Shown here: one piece after another, positions 1 to 11,051 of the stretch | Layout of the letters: every line of letters begins with the position of its first letter | Position numbering within the stretch: position 1 is the first letter of the stretch | NCBI GenBank assembly: GCA_039545355.1 | Contig: BCJJ01000026.1 | Coordinates: forward strand, 124,001 to 188,000 | Source of the DNA: Trichosporon coremiiforme | Taxonomy: Eukaryota; Basidiomycota; Tremellomycetes; Trichosporonales; Trichosporonaceae | Length of the DNA: 64,000 bases | Direction of reading: 5' to 3' | Notes under the pieces: model-generated | Database searches by the model: none | Told to the model about the DNA's origin: nothing | Seen by the model: the letters and a program-made list of their open reading frames with translations, nothing else | Made by a program: the position numbers and the translations under genes

Positions 1-48
1 CTCTCTCTGCTAGCTCTCGGCCAGCCTTCGGCTGTCCTCGAACAGCGT

Positions 49-1368
49 CTAGTCGCCCTCCGCCTCCGCCTTGGGCGGTGCATCGCTCCATCCCATGCGG
101 ATCGCAAACTTGCTCAGGAACCAGCCACTCAGTCCCCACACCTCGAGGTTCTTCATGTGCTCGTCGTTCTCGTCAGGCGGGGGGTGGAGCAGATCTCCGA
201 CCCGGATCTTCCAGTACGGTCGCGAAGAGTCGGAGCGGAAGTAGTGCGCCACTTTCCGTGTTGGGTCGTCGACTGCTGAGAGCGGAAGTGGGAGCAGAGC
301 AGCGACCTCTCCTGGATCCGGACGGAGAGAGGAGAGGGAGATGGACTCGACAGGCGCCTCGGCGGGTCCGAGGGCGTCGTCGGTCGCGCAGGCGAGGGCG
401 TCGTTGGCGTGGATGAAACCCTGCGTGTTAGCTCCAATGACTCGACATTCTCAGCTGCCCGACTAGCAGAGCTGGGGGACCCATGAACATAGCCAGCAGC
501 GATCAGCAGATCACTGTGCCTCCGAATGATCGTCCGTCCGCGCTCTACTCACAACAATGGGCCACACTCGCGCCTTGTTACCGAGCGAGTACTCGGTCGG
601 CAGCGCACCCAGGATCTCGACGTTGCCCGGGACAATTGCGAGCTCCTCGCTGCTTTCTCTCAGTGCTGTATAGACCAAGTCTTTGTCCTGACGTTAGCTC
701 AGCAAACTCTGCAGCTAGCTTGAGTCGTGGATCCGTCAGACTTCTCAGATCACCGCGATGTTCTATGGAGTGATCGGTGAGAAGGAAGACACTTACTCCG
801 GGCTCGACCTTGCCTCCTGGGAATCTGTGGGTCAGCTTCTCATCCGCTGTACCAGCAGCCGTCCCGAACTTCTTGCCGGGACCAGCTATCGAATGCCTCC
901 AGACCGCCTCAGTCACGCCGGGACTAGCCTGAGTCGGTGGAGACTTGTCTGAACTCCAGCGACTGATTCTGAAGCATCTCAAGCTCCAAGATCCCTCACT
1001 GTTTCGCACTAGCTCCCCTCTGGCTCTACTCACCCAGCTTCACTCGCGTGCACCCTCAGCGCCGCCGCGCGCACCTGCATGATGAGCGTCGCTTGTCCGG
1101 CGACGTTGCAGAGGGGCAGGATGACGGCCGACTCGCGGGGTGGGCGCTCCGGACTTCCTTTGGTGTGAGGAGGAAGGTTGTCCAACTCGGGGGGTGGGGG
1201 AAGGAGACGCTCGCGGATGTAGTCGAGGTCGGCGCGGCTGAAGGTTGCCGGGAGAGGGCGGGGCTTGGGCTCCTTGCTGAGGAGGCCGCTCTTGGCCATT
1301 GAGCTCATCGCCCTCAGTGTGGAGACGGGAGCCGCCCTGAGGCCGCGTACCAGCGGGCTGCAGAGCAT
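49..1368 (-). CDS. PCD1: Nudix hydrolase, coenzyme A diphosphatase-like (Pcd1/NUDT8 type)
   Basis: Four exons: 1034-1368, 797-824, 553-687, 49-420; all junctions are GT-AG and in phase, giving 289 aa. The CoA-Nudix signature spans the first splice: residues VRAAALRVHASEAG join FPGGKVEPG, matching the family pattern with His six residues before FPGG. The Nudix helix follows as ALRESSEELAI. It differs from the textbook box by having Asp where the first Glu sits, as in many CoA-type members, and Ala for the last Gly. Family role: cleavage of CoA or oxidised CoA to phosphopantetheine and 3',5'-ADP. The N-terminus (about 28 residues with Arg and Lys and no acidic residue) resembles a mitochondrial presequence, as in NUDT8, whereas yeast Pcd1 is peroxisomal. 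No PTS1 at the C-terminus (AEGD). Head-to-head with the Dcp1 gene, 359 bp apart. Subcellular site is inference. Confidence 0.85.
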
Positions 1369-1727
1369 GAGGAGAGTGTTGTGAGAGATGCAGATGCAGA
1401 TGAGATGGAGGAAGACAACAGCTTAAGGCAGGGTGTGGGATAGCCATAGCCGGTCATTCTCGGTCCAGACATGTGGGCTGGCTCGGAGACTACGGGGTCA
1501 GCAATTGGTCGGATTACAGGCTGGCCACAATGACGATCCATCGATACAGCGTGATAGGAAATCAGGGTCCGCTGTCCTTGCTCTCGCTTGTGACAGCCTC
1601 CACCCTCCACTCGGCCACTCAACGCTCACTCCCCGGCCACGCACAACCGCACGCACGTCTGGGTCTTCACTCTCCGCTCCTCCCTCACCATACACCCCAT
1701 CCACCCAACCCACCCCGCACCCGGACT
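1369..1727. promoter_or_regulatory. Divergent promoter between PCD1-like and DCP1-like genes
   Basis: This 359-bp gap between the two start codons must hold both promoters. The last 100 bp before the DCP1 start is C/A-rich (runs of CCACCC and CACC), typical of leaders in this window. No clear TATA box seen. Confidence 0.5.
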
Positions 1728-3553
1728 ATGCCCCGTCCACCCCAACCCAACAGCCCAGCACGGCTACCGGCATCTCCCCGCCATGCCAGCCAGTCCGATA
1801 CAAAGACTAAGGAGGAGCTCGCCGCTGTCCGCAATCAGGCAAACCTCAAGACCGTCCAGCGTAACGACCCCGCCCTTGCCGAGATCCTCGACACGACAGC
1901 TTACGCCGTCATCTACCACTGGGGAGACTCGGGCAAGTGGGAGAAGCAGAAGCAGGAGGGCTCCCTCTTCGTCATTCGCAGGTGAGTACAGTCGCGTCAG
2001 CGTCGCCGTAAGCTGTCCAGACGGCGGGCGGCAAAACTCTCGCGAAAGAGCCGGAGGGCGTGCTCGTTGCTACTGCGCCGCTGGATCGGAACAAAGGCCG
2101 TTGTGTGCCCTGTATCTCAACTCAAATTGCGCGGGCACAAAGCAGAACAGCACGCCGCGCGGCGCTGCTTTGCAACATGCTCCGTAAACAGCAACGCAGC
2201 CACCCCGTGACCCGTCCCCGACAGGTCAGGTCAGGTCATGTGCTCGGTCCTCCGCGGCGGGTGTCACCGCGTAAGCCATACACGCAATGACGCAAGCCGG
2301 TGGTTTGTTTGCGTGTTGCGGTCAATGGACCAGCGGTGCTGGGGCCACATATCTTGCGGCGGCGGCCGGCGAGCTTCAAGTTGAACCACTGAGCTGATAG
2401 CAGAACGAAAGCCCCCGAGTACGCGCTCTTCATGCTGAACCGCCAAGCGGTCAAGAACGTCACGATCCCGCTCGTTCCCAGAGAGATGAAGGCGACGGTG
2501 ATTGACGCGAGCATGCTACAGGTCGCTCGGAGGGGAGAGAGTGAGTCGCATGGGCGCGCGGTTGTGAGCTATGAGCCGGGAGGACGGCTACCGTCCGCCC
2601 GCGTTGCGATACGCCGCGCTGTTGCCTCAGATAGATTGCCTCGGTCGTAGCTGACAACAGAAATCCGGTACGGCATCTGGTTCACGGACTCGAACGACGT
2701 GCAGAGGTTCCGAGACACGATCGTGCGTGTCTGCGGTGAGCCCGTGAAGCCGCCCCCAGGCTCTGCTCCTTCGTCTTCATCCGCCCCCGCTCCGTCAAGC
2801 TCCGCCCCGCGAAGCGCGGCCCCCGCCGCCACTGCTGTTGCTCCGTTCCACCCTCCGAACCACTCTGTCGCGCCATACAAGCCCCAGAAGGAGGATGGAT
2901 TATCACGCCTGTTCGCTGGACTTACGACGGTGCCGGCCGGAAGCAGCGGAGGACCGTCGCCGCAGCCGGCCAGCCCTCTGCCAACGGACCCAGCGATTTA
3001 TAACCACACGCCGACGCACCAGACCCCGAGCCACCAGACCCCGACACGGACGTCTCCTCAGCAGCAGCCCCCGCAGCAGCAGCAGGCGCGAAGCACGCCT
3101 CCGCCAGCTCAGAATGCCAACTTTGCTCCAGGACAGACAGTCGACGATCTTCTGCGTGGTATTCTCGGCCAGCCCTCCGGTCAGCCCTCCCCTCAACCTC
3201 CCGCTCCCCGGCAGCAGGCGCCGCCATCAGCCCCTGCGCAGCCGCAGTTCACCTCCCCTCCCCCGCCTCCGGGACCTGGTGGCTTCCCTCCAGGACCTCC
3301 CATGAACGGCGCCGGACCCGCTGGACCTGGCCCCAATGGCCCCAACGGACCGCCGAACGGTTTCTTTGGACCTGGCGGCATCCCTCCACCCGTTGTTGCC
3401 CGCGACGCTCTCGCCGACACCCTCCCCCCGCCTCCCTCCGGTCCCAACAGCCGGGACCAGATGAAGGACATGATCAACGCGCTCATGCGCGAGGACCGTT
3501 TCGTCGACGACGTGTGGCGTGCGTACTGCGCTCGCACCGGGCGGCCGATGTAG
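1728..3553 (+). CDS. DCP1: mRNA-decapping enzyme subunit Dcp1
   Basis: Exons 1728-1981, 2404-2540, 2661-3553 give 427 aa. The acceptor of exon 2 could also be at 2400, adding one residue. The EVH1-like Dcp1 domain fills about residues 20-160: the N-terminal NLKTVQRNDPALAEIL helix, then AYAVIYHW and GSLFVIRR (exon 1), APEYALFMLNR (exon 2) and YGIWFTDSNDVQRF (exon 3), all in the order known for Dcp1. The long C-terminus is Pro/Gln/Gly-rich and disordered, except DDLLRGILG near the middle and a last helix (QMKDMINALMREDRFVDDVW) that resembles the metazoan Dcp1 trimerisation segment. Role by family: activator of Dcp2 in 5'-3' mRNA decay in P-bodies. Intron 1 is 422 nt, one of the longest in the window. 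Confidence 0.9.
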
Positions 3554-3986
3554 GCTGTCGCAGCGCAAGGCCCTTTTTACTGATTTTTTTTGGGTCTTCT
3601 AGCAAGAAGCAGGCTCTGCATGGAAGGAAGGAGAGACGGAAGTGATGGGGGAAGGTTAGAGGAGGAGTGAGGAGAGACGCGGGGAGAGACTGTAGCGTGT
3701 GCGACTGAGTCTTCTGTACAGCGGTGCGCGTATGCCATGCTTTGCTGCTCTTGTCCGATCTGTTGCGTCGACACTACTCTGCCAGCTTCGGAACCGCGCG
3801 ACGACCGTTATCAGTCGTCCACAGACATGCGGCGGTGAATTCTCCGAGAATTGACCGCATACAGAACAGTAAAGTCACCATGACGCAATTCGCCCTCCAT
3901 CTGACATTTCGACGACGTACCTCCACCTTTTCTCAACAACCATCTATTTCCAGCCGTCCCAGCCGCGCGAGAAAGCTGACAAACGA
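3554..3986. other. Intergenic, DCP1 3' end to FMN-protein promoter
   Basis: A T-rich tract (TTTTTTTT at about 3585) follows the DCP1 stop and may belong to its polyadenylation region. The rest shows no convincing coding frame on either strand. The right part is C/A-rich and probably promoter and leader of the next gene. Confidence 0.4.
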
Positions 3987-5999
3987 ATGCGCCAAGCCGC
4001 CCTTCTGACAAAGCCTACCCAGTCCTTCTTCACATCTGCCCCCTCGTGTGGTCTACTTAAACCTTTCCTCCTCAACGGCGTTGCCCACTCAACTCCGCCC
4101 TTCCCCGCCTCCTCCCTGCCCGCTCGCAACTTGCACACCACATCGCCCAAGCTCGAGAAACGAAGAATGTCCCGCCACACGCCTATTGAGGGTCAGTTGA
4201 CGGGTTGCAGGAGCTGACGGGCAGAACTGAACAAGACTCGCAAGCCTTGGGATGCTGCGAGGCCGTATGAGATTACCCAGAGCCCGGACCCCGGGTTCAA
4301 GCTCGGGAGCGGGTTGACTGATAACGTGAGTCATCCTCACCGTCTTTTCTTAAAGCAGGGATGGCCATCCGAAAGCGCTCAGGCTTCATTGCATTTGGGA
4401 AGAGCTGTCACGGGGATACATGTGGGGGTTAACCCTCTTCAACTCTTCGGACTTGCCGTCTTCCTTCTTGGGAGTCACCCCTGATGCGCTGCCGAACGCG
4501 CGGGTGCTTGACGCTCTCTAGATCACGGCTCGCATGACACTTCTCGGTAGACGGCATACTCTGCGCTGAGATCGTTGTGTTTTCCAGCTAACACGCAGCC
4601 CGCGTATGCCGCCTTCAAGCCCGAGGCGCCCGTCAAGACGCTGGACCTGGACGAGCTCCGCAGCATGGACCGGTACAAGGTGCGCTTCCTCCACTGCGTT
4701 ATCCAAGCTGACAACAGTTCCTGATCTCCGCCGTCACTCCTCGTCCCATTGCATTCGTCTCCTCGCGCTCGGCTGCGGGAACCGAGAACCTCGCTCCGTT
4801 CAGTTACTTCATGCTGGCCGCGCACGACCCACCGACGATCATCGTGTCGATCAGCAACTCGCCGACGACGGAGAGCGGGCTGAAGGATTCGGCGCAGAAC
4901 ATCAAGGACACGCGCGAGTTCTGCGTCAGCATCATCTCCGAGTCGTGGCTCGAGGCCGCCAACTATGCCGCCGTCGACGCTCCCCCGGACGTCAGCGAGT
5001 GGACCCTCACGGGGCTCACGAAGCGCAAGTCCGAGACGGTTTCTGTGCCCCACGTCGCGGAGGCGGGCGTCAGTCTCGAGTGCGAGCTGGACCGCGCTGA
5101 GACGATCAAGAACGACAAGGGCGTCGTTACGCAGACTGTCATTTTTGGCCGTATCCGCAAGGCTCATGTCGTAAGTCCACTTATATCTAGCGAAGTGGAG
5201 GAATGCCGCACGACCAACACCGGCGTCTAATGTTCCGAGACCTGGCAGGGCCGGCTGAAACGGGCCGGCTTGAGATCTGCAGTGACTACGAACGTATCGC
5301 CTCCACTCGGGGACGGTCCCAGCGCAACGGTGGAGGGGAACGCCTATTCTCCTGGCGAGCTTGCCCGCTGGCAACACGCCTGCCTGAGTCTCCGAGACAG
5401 CGACATTCCATCTTTTGGACCGGTTACTGACATCCCCGCAGAAGGAATCTGTCCTCGACCCGGAGCAGCCCAGTGGCGCCTACAAAGTGCTCACTGAGAA
5501 GCTCAGGCCCGTGTCGCGTCTGGGTGGAGTTTCGTGAGTGTCATATTTCACCGTGGCGATCTGTGTCCACAGCGTAACCTGGGACGGATCGCACCGGGAC
5601 CAACTACCGGCGACGCTGGCAGCCAACGCACGAACCTTCGCTGACACCTGCGCAGATACGGAAGGTCTATCCAGTACGTCTTATTCCTCCTATCCGTCGT
5701 TGGACAGTCCTCGACCGCCACTTCTTTCTCTCCTTTACTCCGTCCTCAACTGCAGCGGGCTCACCGCATTCACCGGAGAGCACTTGAAGCAGTGCAGGCT
5801 CGTCATCTCCGTCCGGTCCACCACCGGCCCATGCCTCTCCCCCACACGCCACCTGACCCTCCTGACGAGCTAACTGGTCGCAATGCTGACTCGACACAGG
5901 GAGTGCGAGATCCCAAGAGGCGCCTGGAAGACGGAGAAGGACAGGCCCGATGTCCAAGCGCTGCTGGCCAAGAGCGAAAAGAACAAGTCCAGTCTCTAG
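3987..5999 (+). CDS. Flavin-reductase-like FMN-binding split-barrel protein, possible mitochondrial presequence
   Basis: Seven exons: 3987-4191, 4225-4325, 4599-4679, 4718-5170, 5442-5533, 5656-5673, 5900-5999; all keep phase. The core AVTPRPIAFVSS ... NLAPFSYFMLAAHDPPTIIV is the diagnostic start of the flavin-reductase-like domain (FMN-binding split barrel). It continues through REFCVSIIS and WTLTGLTK to RPVSRLGGVSYGR, then EIPRGAW. Fungal relatives are uncharacterised FMN proteins, so no substrate can be given. Two starts are possible: ATG 4167 (289 aa, MSRHTPIEE) or in-frame ATG 3987 (349 aa). The extra 60 residues have almost no acidic residues and end in ARNLHTTSPKLEKRR, very like a fungal mitochondrial presequence, so I prefer 3987. 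Intron 1 is only 33 nt; exon 6 is only 18 nt. Confidence 0.8.
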
Positions 6000-7742
6000 C
6001 GCGTCCAGTGCTTCTAGCGTACAAGGTTTCGGCATGGCTGATCGGCAACCTGGCGGCCGCCATACCGCGTGCTAACGGGCACGCGAGCTGTATGCACCAA
6101 GATTATCAGTCTGAGCCAATCGCCATTGCCGCACGTTCGTGCAAGTCCGAGTCTCCCTGCTAGCTAACGCGCGCTGTCTATTCTACCCGCAAGCAGCATG
6201 CAGCATGCAGCATGCACGGAGCAAGAAAAGGCCAATCCCCGGTCAACTCCCCCACGCTCGGCGCTCGGCCCCCAACAGCGGCGGCGACGCGAGCGAGCGA
6301 GAGCGAGGTGCACAGGCGGTGGTGAGATGACGCACTGATCGGGCGGCGCCAAGGGGCTGCGTCGCGGCAATCGAGGTCGTTAAGGTGCTCTTGCAGCTCT
6401 GGTTCCCTCTGGGCCTGGAGGCGGGCAGCAGCATTTGGTGCATGATGGCACGCGCAGGCGCGCAGGCGCACTGGCGGCGGCGCGGCGTGACCCTATCAGC
6501 CGTATGAACCTGGAGGGACGAGCTCGGGAGAATGGGACTTAGCGAGGCGAGAGAGCGAGATAGGAGGTAGGGGCGGGTATAGCGAGCAGGTTGCGAGCTT
6601 GCGAGGCCCAGCACTGCCCAGCGAGACCCAGGGAGGTGGGAATATCGAATATCGGGCTAGGGAAGGGACACTAGTGGCCTGCCGGGCCGGAAGGGGCAAG
6701 ACAAAACAGCACTTGAGTGCGGGTAAGAGGATCGTGGTTCTGGTGCTCTCTGGATCGTCTCTACTCTGGACCGACTGACTAAGGGCTAGGCGGGGTGCAC
6801 GTGGACGTCTGCTTTGATGAGAGAGATGTGTCGACGAGCGGCGGGGAAGGTGGGGGGATAGAGAGAGTCTTGGCAGAAGGTACAGCAAGCAGCTGGGTTC
6901 CGGTGTTAGCTTAGGTTACGGCTTGTCGGTCTGGGGCAAAACAGACCTGGTCAGGCATGAGCGGCGTAAATGGTACCTGATTGCATTTGGGCTGTTTGGG
7001 TTGCTGGGTACAGAATCCAGCGGTGAAAGGCGTGCGGGTCTCGTTTGGCAGGAGCAAGCGATGGGCGAGTGTGCTGGGCTGGCTGGCTGGCGCTGGCATG
7101 TCCGCGAGGTCGGGGTCGGCACGTCGGCAAGAAGCACGGCAGGATGGGTGGGAGATTAGGTTGGTGTCGAGCTCGTCAGGGGCTCCCCCTCAGCTCCCAT
7201 CCGGGGTCGCCCTTAGAGCTGCCCTTAGCTCGAATGGCCCCTTTGGTCGCCGATGTCCGATGTTACACCCGCTCTAACGCCCACTGTGGCCCGCCCATCG
7301 CAATGTACAGTGCTGGAGACCCCAGAGAATAACACCCCTCGTCAGTTCGGCAACAGCATATGTGAGCACTCGTGATTAGCCGATGCAACCCGGTGCGACG
7401 ATACCCTACCTACCTCTGCCTAGGCTGGGCGTACAGCGGGGGAAGCGGGGCCATGGGGCCGTGGGGAGCATAGGGGTGCCAAAGGGGGCCGATTGCGGGG
7501 AAAGGGATAGTGCTCAGGCGTTCGCGGGGTAGACAGCGTTAGTGTCCCTGCGTATAGACGAGGTTTAGTCGAGAGACACCACGGCCACCACCCCGAACCA
7601 CGGCACTGCGGCGCATACTGGGCGTAACATCAGCACATTCACCCAGGACAATCCAATGTCCTCACGCTAGCGCGACCGACGCACCTTCTGCGGCTGATCC
7701 CTAAGCCCCCTTCAACCCAGAACCCGCAACCCACACAAGCAA
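6000..7742. other. Long intergenic region upstream of acyl-CoA synthetase
   Basis: About 1.7 kb with no coding frame that looks real. It holds small simple repeats: three CAGCATG units near 6195-6215, GAGC repeats near 6288-6305 and GGCT repeats near 7077-7092. The last 70 bp before 7743 is C/A-rich like other leaders here. The length suggests a large regulated promoter for the synthetase (inference). Confidence 0.4.
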
Positions 7743-9932
7743 ATGTCACTCAGGCGATATATAAATGTCCTCGTCTCATACCGAGGGCGGATGATCCCCA
7801 CCATCCTCTCCCGCACCTCGTCTACCATGTCCTACCAGCCCCTCCCCATCCTGCAGGACGAGGTCCATCGCCGGTCCCTCGAGGACCCCGAGGCCTTCTG
7901 GCTGCACCAGGCCGACCAGCTGTACTGGCACAAGAAGCCGACCAAGGCCGTCGTCACGCGCGAGAAGGTGCTGCCCTCGGGCAAGAAGCACCTGACGTGG
8001 GAGTGGTTCCCCGACGGAGAGATCTCGACGACGTACAACATGGTCGACCGGCATGTGCTCGCCGGCAACGGCGACATTCCGGCCATCTACTACGACTCGC
8101 CCGTCACCGGCGTCAAGCGGACAGTGACGTACCGCGACCTGCTCGAGGAGGTGTCCACCCTCGCGGGCGCCCTCGAGAAGGAGGGTGTCAAGAAGGGCGA
8201 CGTTGTCCTCGTCTACCTGCCCATGATCCCCGCCGCGCTCACCTCGCTGCTCGCCATCAACCGCCTCGGCGCCATCCACTGCATCGTCTTCGGTGGATTC
8301 GGCGCCCCCGCCCTCGCCCAGCGCATCGACGCCGTCAAGCCCGTCGCGATCCTGACGGGCTCGTGCGGCGTCGACGGCAACAAGCCCCCCATCCCGTACC
8401 AGAACTTTGTCACGAACGCGATCAAGCTCGCGCACCACAAGCCCTCGCGCGTCGTCGTCTGGCAGCGCGAGGTCGGCCCCAAGTGGGAGATCAACAAGGC
8501 TGCCGGCGAGCGCTCGTGGCAGCAGATCGCCCACCAGGCCGCCAAGGAGGGCAACCGCCCCGAGTGTGTCCCCGTCCCCTCGACTCAGCCCGTGTACATC
8601 TCGCACACGTCCGGCACGACCGGAGCGCCCAAGGGTGTCGTGCGTGACAGCGGTGGCCATGCCGTCGGCCTGCACCTCTCGGTGTCGATGGTGTTCAACA
8701 TCCACGGCCCCGGTAGCGTCATCTTTGCCGCGTCCGACATTGGCTGGGTGCTCGGACACGCCTTCATCATGTCCGCTCCTCTGTTGACGGGCGCCTCGAC
8801 GGTGGTGTACGAGGGCAAGCCGATCGGCACGCCCGACGCGGGCGCGTTCTGGCGCATCGTCAACGAGTACAAGGTCAACACTCTGTACTGTGCCCCCACC
8901 GCTCTGCGCGCCATGAAGCGCGAGGACCCCGACTACTCGCTCATGAAGGACATTGGGCAGCGCGGCGGCCTGCGCTCGCTGCACGGCCTCTTCCTCGCCG
9001 GCGAGCGCTCCGAGCCCACCATCATCACGGCGTACCAGGAGCTGCTGGACCGGTACGGTGCCCCCGGCGCGCAGGTCATTGACAACTGGTGGTCGACCGA
9101 GACGGGCTCGCCGATCACATCCCGCGCTCTCGTGCCCCACGCCGGCCTGAACCGCAACACCACCCGCCGCCAGGCCGACATCCCCCCCATCAAGCCCGGA
9201 TCGGCCGGCAAGGTCATGCCGGGCTACAACCTGAAGATTGTCGACGACGAGGGCAACCCCGTCCCCGACGGCACGATGGGCAACATCGTCCTCGGCCTGC
9301 CGCTCCCGCCTACTTCGTTCCGCACGCTGTGGGAGGACGAGGAGAGGTTCTACCGCGGCTACCTCGAGCGCTTCAACGGCAAGTGGCTCGACACGGGCGA
9401 CGCAGGCATGGTCGACGAGGAGGGTTACATCCACGTCATGTCGCGCAACGACGACGTGCTCAACGTGTCTGCGCACCGTCTCTCGTCGGCCGCGATCGAG
9501 CAGGCCATCACCTCGCACCCGCTCGTGGCCGAGGGATGCGTCGTCTCGATCCCGGACGCGCTCAAGGGCCAGCTGCCCTTTGCCTTTGTCACGCTCAGTG
9601 TGCCCGACCACCCGAAGGGCGTCGTGCCCGACCAGCAGATCTACGACGAGATCCAGCAGCTCGTCCGCAAGCAGGTCGGCACGATCGCGACGCTGGGAGG
9701 CATCATCCAGGGCACGGGCATGATTCCCAAGACGCGCTCGGGCAAGACGCTCCGCCGCGTGCTGCGCGATCTGCTCGACCACGCCGTCGAGGGCCGCTTC
9801 GACGCCCCCGTCGACGTGCCCTCAACCGTTGAGGATGCCGGTGCGGTTGATGTGGCTAGGGTCAAGATCAAGGACTACTTTGACCTCAAGGGAGATGCGC
9901 ACAAGGGCATTGAGGCCCGCGCGAAGCTCTAA
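7743..9932 (+). CDS. Short-chain acyl-CoA synthetase (acetyl/propionyl-CoA synthetase family, ACSS3/PrpE-like)
   Basis: Single exon, 729 aa. ANL-superfamily adenylation enzyme that activates short-chain carboxylates with ATP and CoA. Seen: an N-terminal ACS domain (PEAFWLHQADQLYWHKKP), the AMP-binding P-loop HTSGTTGAPKGVVRDSGGH (about 287-305, with the RxxGGHA form typical of propionyl-CoA synthetase-like members), DNWWSTETGSP, DTGDAGMVDEEGYIHV and the catalytic-lysine motif PKTRSGK with Lys668. Substrate choice (acetate or propionate) cannot be settled by reading. The last three residues are AKL, a PTS1 match, suggesting peroxisomes. The first 28 residues are basic and could be a mitochondrial presequence. 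In-frame ATGs at 7791 and 7827 give shorter forms, and a TATATAAA lies at 7758 between the first two starts. Single-exon structure is unusual here. Confidence 0.9.
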   Translation: MSLRRYINVLVSYRGRMIPTILSRTSSTMSYQPLPILQDEVHRRSLEDPEAFWLHQADQLYWHKKPTKAVVTREKVLPSGKKHLTWEWFPDGEISTTYNMVDRHVLAGNGDIPAIYYDSPVTGVKRTVTYRDLLEEVSTLAGALEKEGVKKGDVVLVYLPMIPAALTSLLAINRLGAIHCIVFGGFGAPALAQRIDAVKPVAILTGSCGVDGNKPPIPYQNFVTNAIKLAHHKPSRVVVWQREVGPKWEINKAAGERSWQQIAHQAAKEGNRPECVPVPSTQPVYISHTSGTTGAPKGVVRDSGGHAVGLHLSVSMVFNIHGPGSVIFAASDIGWVLGHAFIMSAPLLTGASTVVYEGKPIGTPDAGAFWRIVNEYKVNTLYCAPTALRAMKREDPDYSLMKDIGQRGGLRSLHGLFLAGERSEPTIITAYQELLDRYGAPGAQVIDNWWSTETGSPITSRALVPHAGLNRNTTRRQADIPPIKPGSAGKVMPGYNLKIVDDEGNPVPDGTMGNIVLGLPLPPTSFRTLWEDEERFYRGYLERFNGKWLDTGDAGMVDEEGYIHVMSRNDDVLNVSAHRLSSAAIEQAITSHPLVAEGCVVSIPDALKGQLPFAFVTLSVPDHPKGVVPDQQIYDEIQQLVRKQVGTIATLGGIIQGTGMIPKTRSGKTLRRVLRDLLDHAVEGRFDAPVDVPSTVEDAGAVDVARVKIKDYFDLKGDAHKGIEARAKL
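7758..7765 (+). promoter_or_regulatory. TATA-like octamer inside the 5' end of the acyl-CoA synthetase ORF
   Basis: TATATAAA lies 15 bp downstream of the first ATG and 62-69 bp upstream of the in-frame ATG at 7827, which has a good context (ACCATGT). It is either a chance coding string (codons for Tyr-Ile-Asn) or the TATA box of a shorter transcript that starts translation at 7827. Confidence 0.35.
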
Positions 9933-11051
9933 GCGCACAGTCGAGCGAAGCGAGACTCTGAGCGTAAGAGCAACGAAGCTGTGAACAGCACAAATCAAAA
10001 TTTAGACATCATGGAGAAGCAGGAAAGAGTCAGAAGATAGCACTTTTGCTTTGCACGAAGTTGTAAAATGTTTATGAATTTCTAGGTCTTTACACGATCA
10101 GATCTCTGTTGGGCGCCAGCTGGGGGCACCAGCTGGGACGCCAGTCTGGGACGCCAGTCTGGCTCCATCTGACGCCAGTCTGGCTCCATCTGTCTCCATC
10201 TGTCTCCATCTGTCTCCATCTGTCTCCATCTGTCTCCATCTGTCTCCATCTGTCTCCATCTGGCTCATCTATCTCATTCACAGCGAACTGCGAAATGACC
10301 AACTGGAACGAACTGAGCGAACTGATCACATTCGACCCGGGCTGACGGGGGACTGGGGATTAGCGCTGTGGTATGATCCGTGCACGGAGGAAAGTGACAG
10401 TGTGTGGGCAAAGGTCGGCCCAAGCGAAGGTCATGCCGAGGTTCACGCGCCATGTCATCATGTGAGCAAAGGGTGATCGGTGGTGTAACGTATGTTCGGC
10501 GAGTGTGTCCTGTTTTCCACCATTCCTCGGATACGAGCTGTCCCGCAATCTCGGCCCACTCTTCTCCTAACGACGAGATAGACGGGCGTAGTTTGAGAGC
10601 TTGAGAGGGAGCCGTGTGTAGCTTGAAGAGGTGCGGCATGCGGTCCTTGGTGTGCGGTGTGCGGTGTGCGGGATCGCGGTTTGCGGAGCCATTTCCGCAC
10701 CGGCATATCTTCCGCCCTCCATCCCCCGTGAGTGCGCGGGGGCGAAGTGCAGTGCATATGTTCGTATACGCATACACGCGTAAGCGGACTCTGGTGGTCT
10801 TAGACTTCTCGACAGGCTTGGATGTCGAAGAGAGACTTTGCTACTTCCATCGTCTCCCACGGTCCCTCCAACTCCTTCCCACACGCACCCTCTCTCCACC
10901 ACGGTACGAGCTGTCCACACGAGAACACTGATGGCCACGAGAACACTAGAGACCTGGAGAACGGGGACATGATACTCTATTGCATTTCGTCGCACTCATT
11001 ACGCTCATCCTCGAACCCTGTATGTATCTCTACCCGACTACCCAAGCCAAG
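9933..11051. other. Convergent intergenic region with tandem repeat
   Basis: About 1.1 kb between the stop codons of the synthetase (+) and the Sec2-like gene (-). The first 150 bp is AT-rich and probably the synthetase 3' UTR. A minisatellite lies at 10111-10270. The rest shows no convincing gene. Confidence 0.45.
10111..10270. repeat. Minisatellite: GACGCCAGTCTGG units followed by a 10-bp TGTCTCCATC array
   Basis: Seven perfect tandem copies of TGTCTCCATC fill 10191-10260, flanked by degenerate copies (TGGCTCCATC at 10181, TGGCTCATCT at 10261). Immediately upstream are three close copies of GACGCCAGTCTGG and two related GGCRCCAGCTGG units. The array lies in a 3' intergenic region, so it has no evident coding role. 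Confidence 0.9.

Noticed and set aside
7776..9782. 668-codon minus-strand open frame opposite the acyl-CoA synthetase
   Set aside because: Same antisense codon-bias artefact; no splice, start context or domain support.
10109..10345. Open frame with SVSICLHLSP repeats
   Set aside because: It is only the translation of the 10-bp minisatellite.
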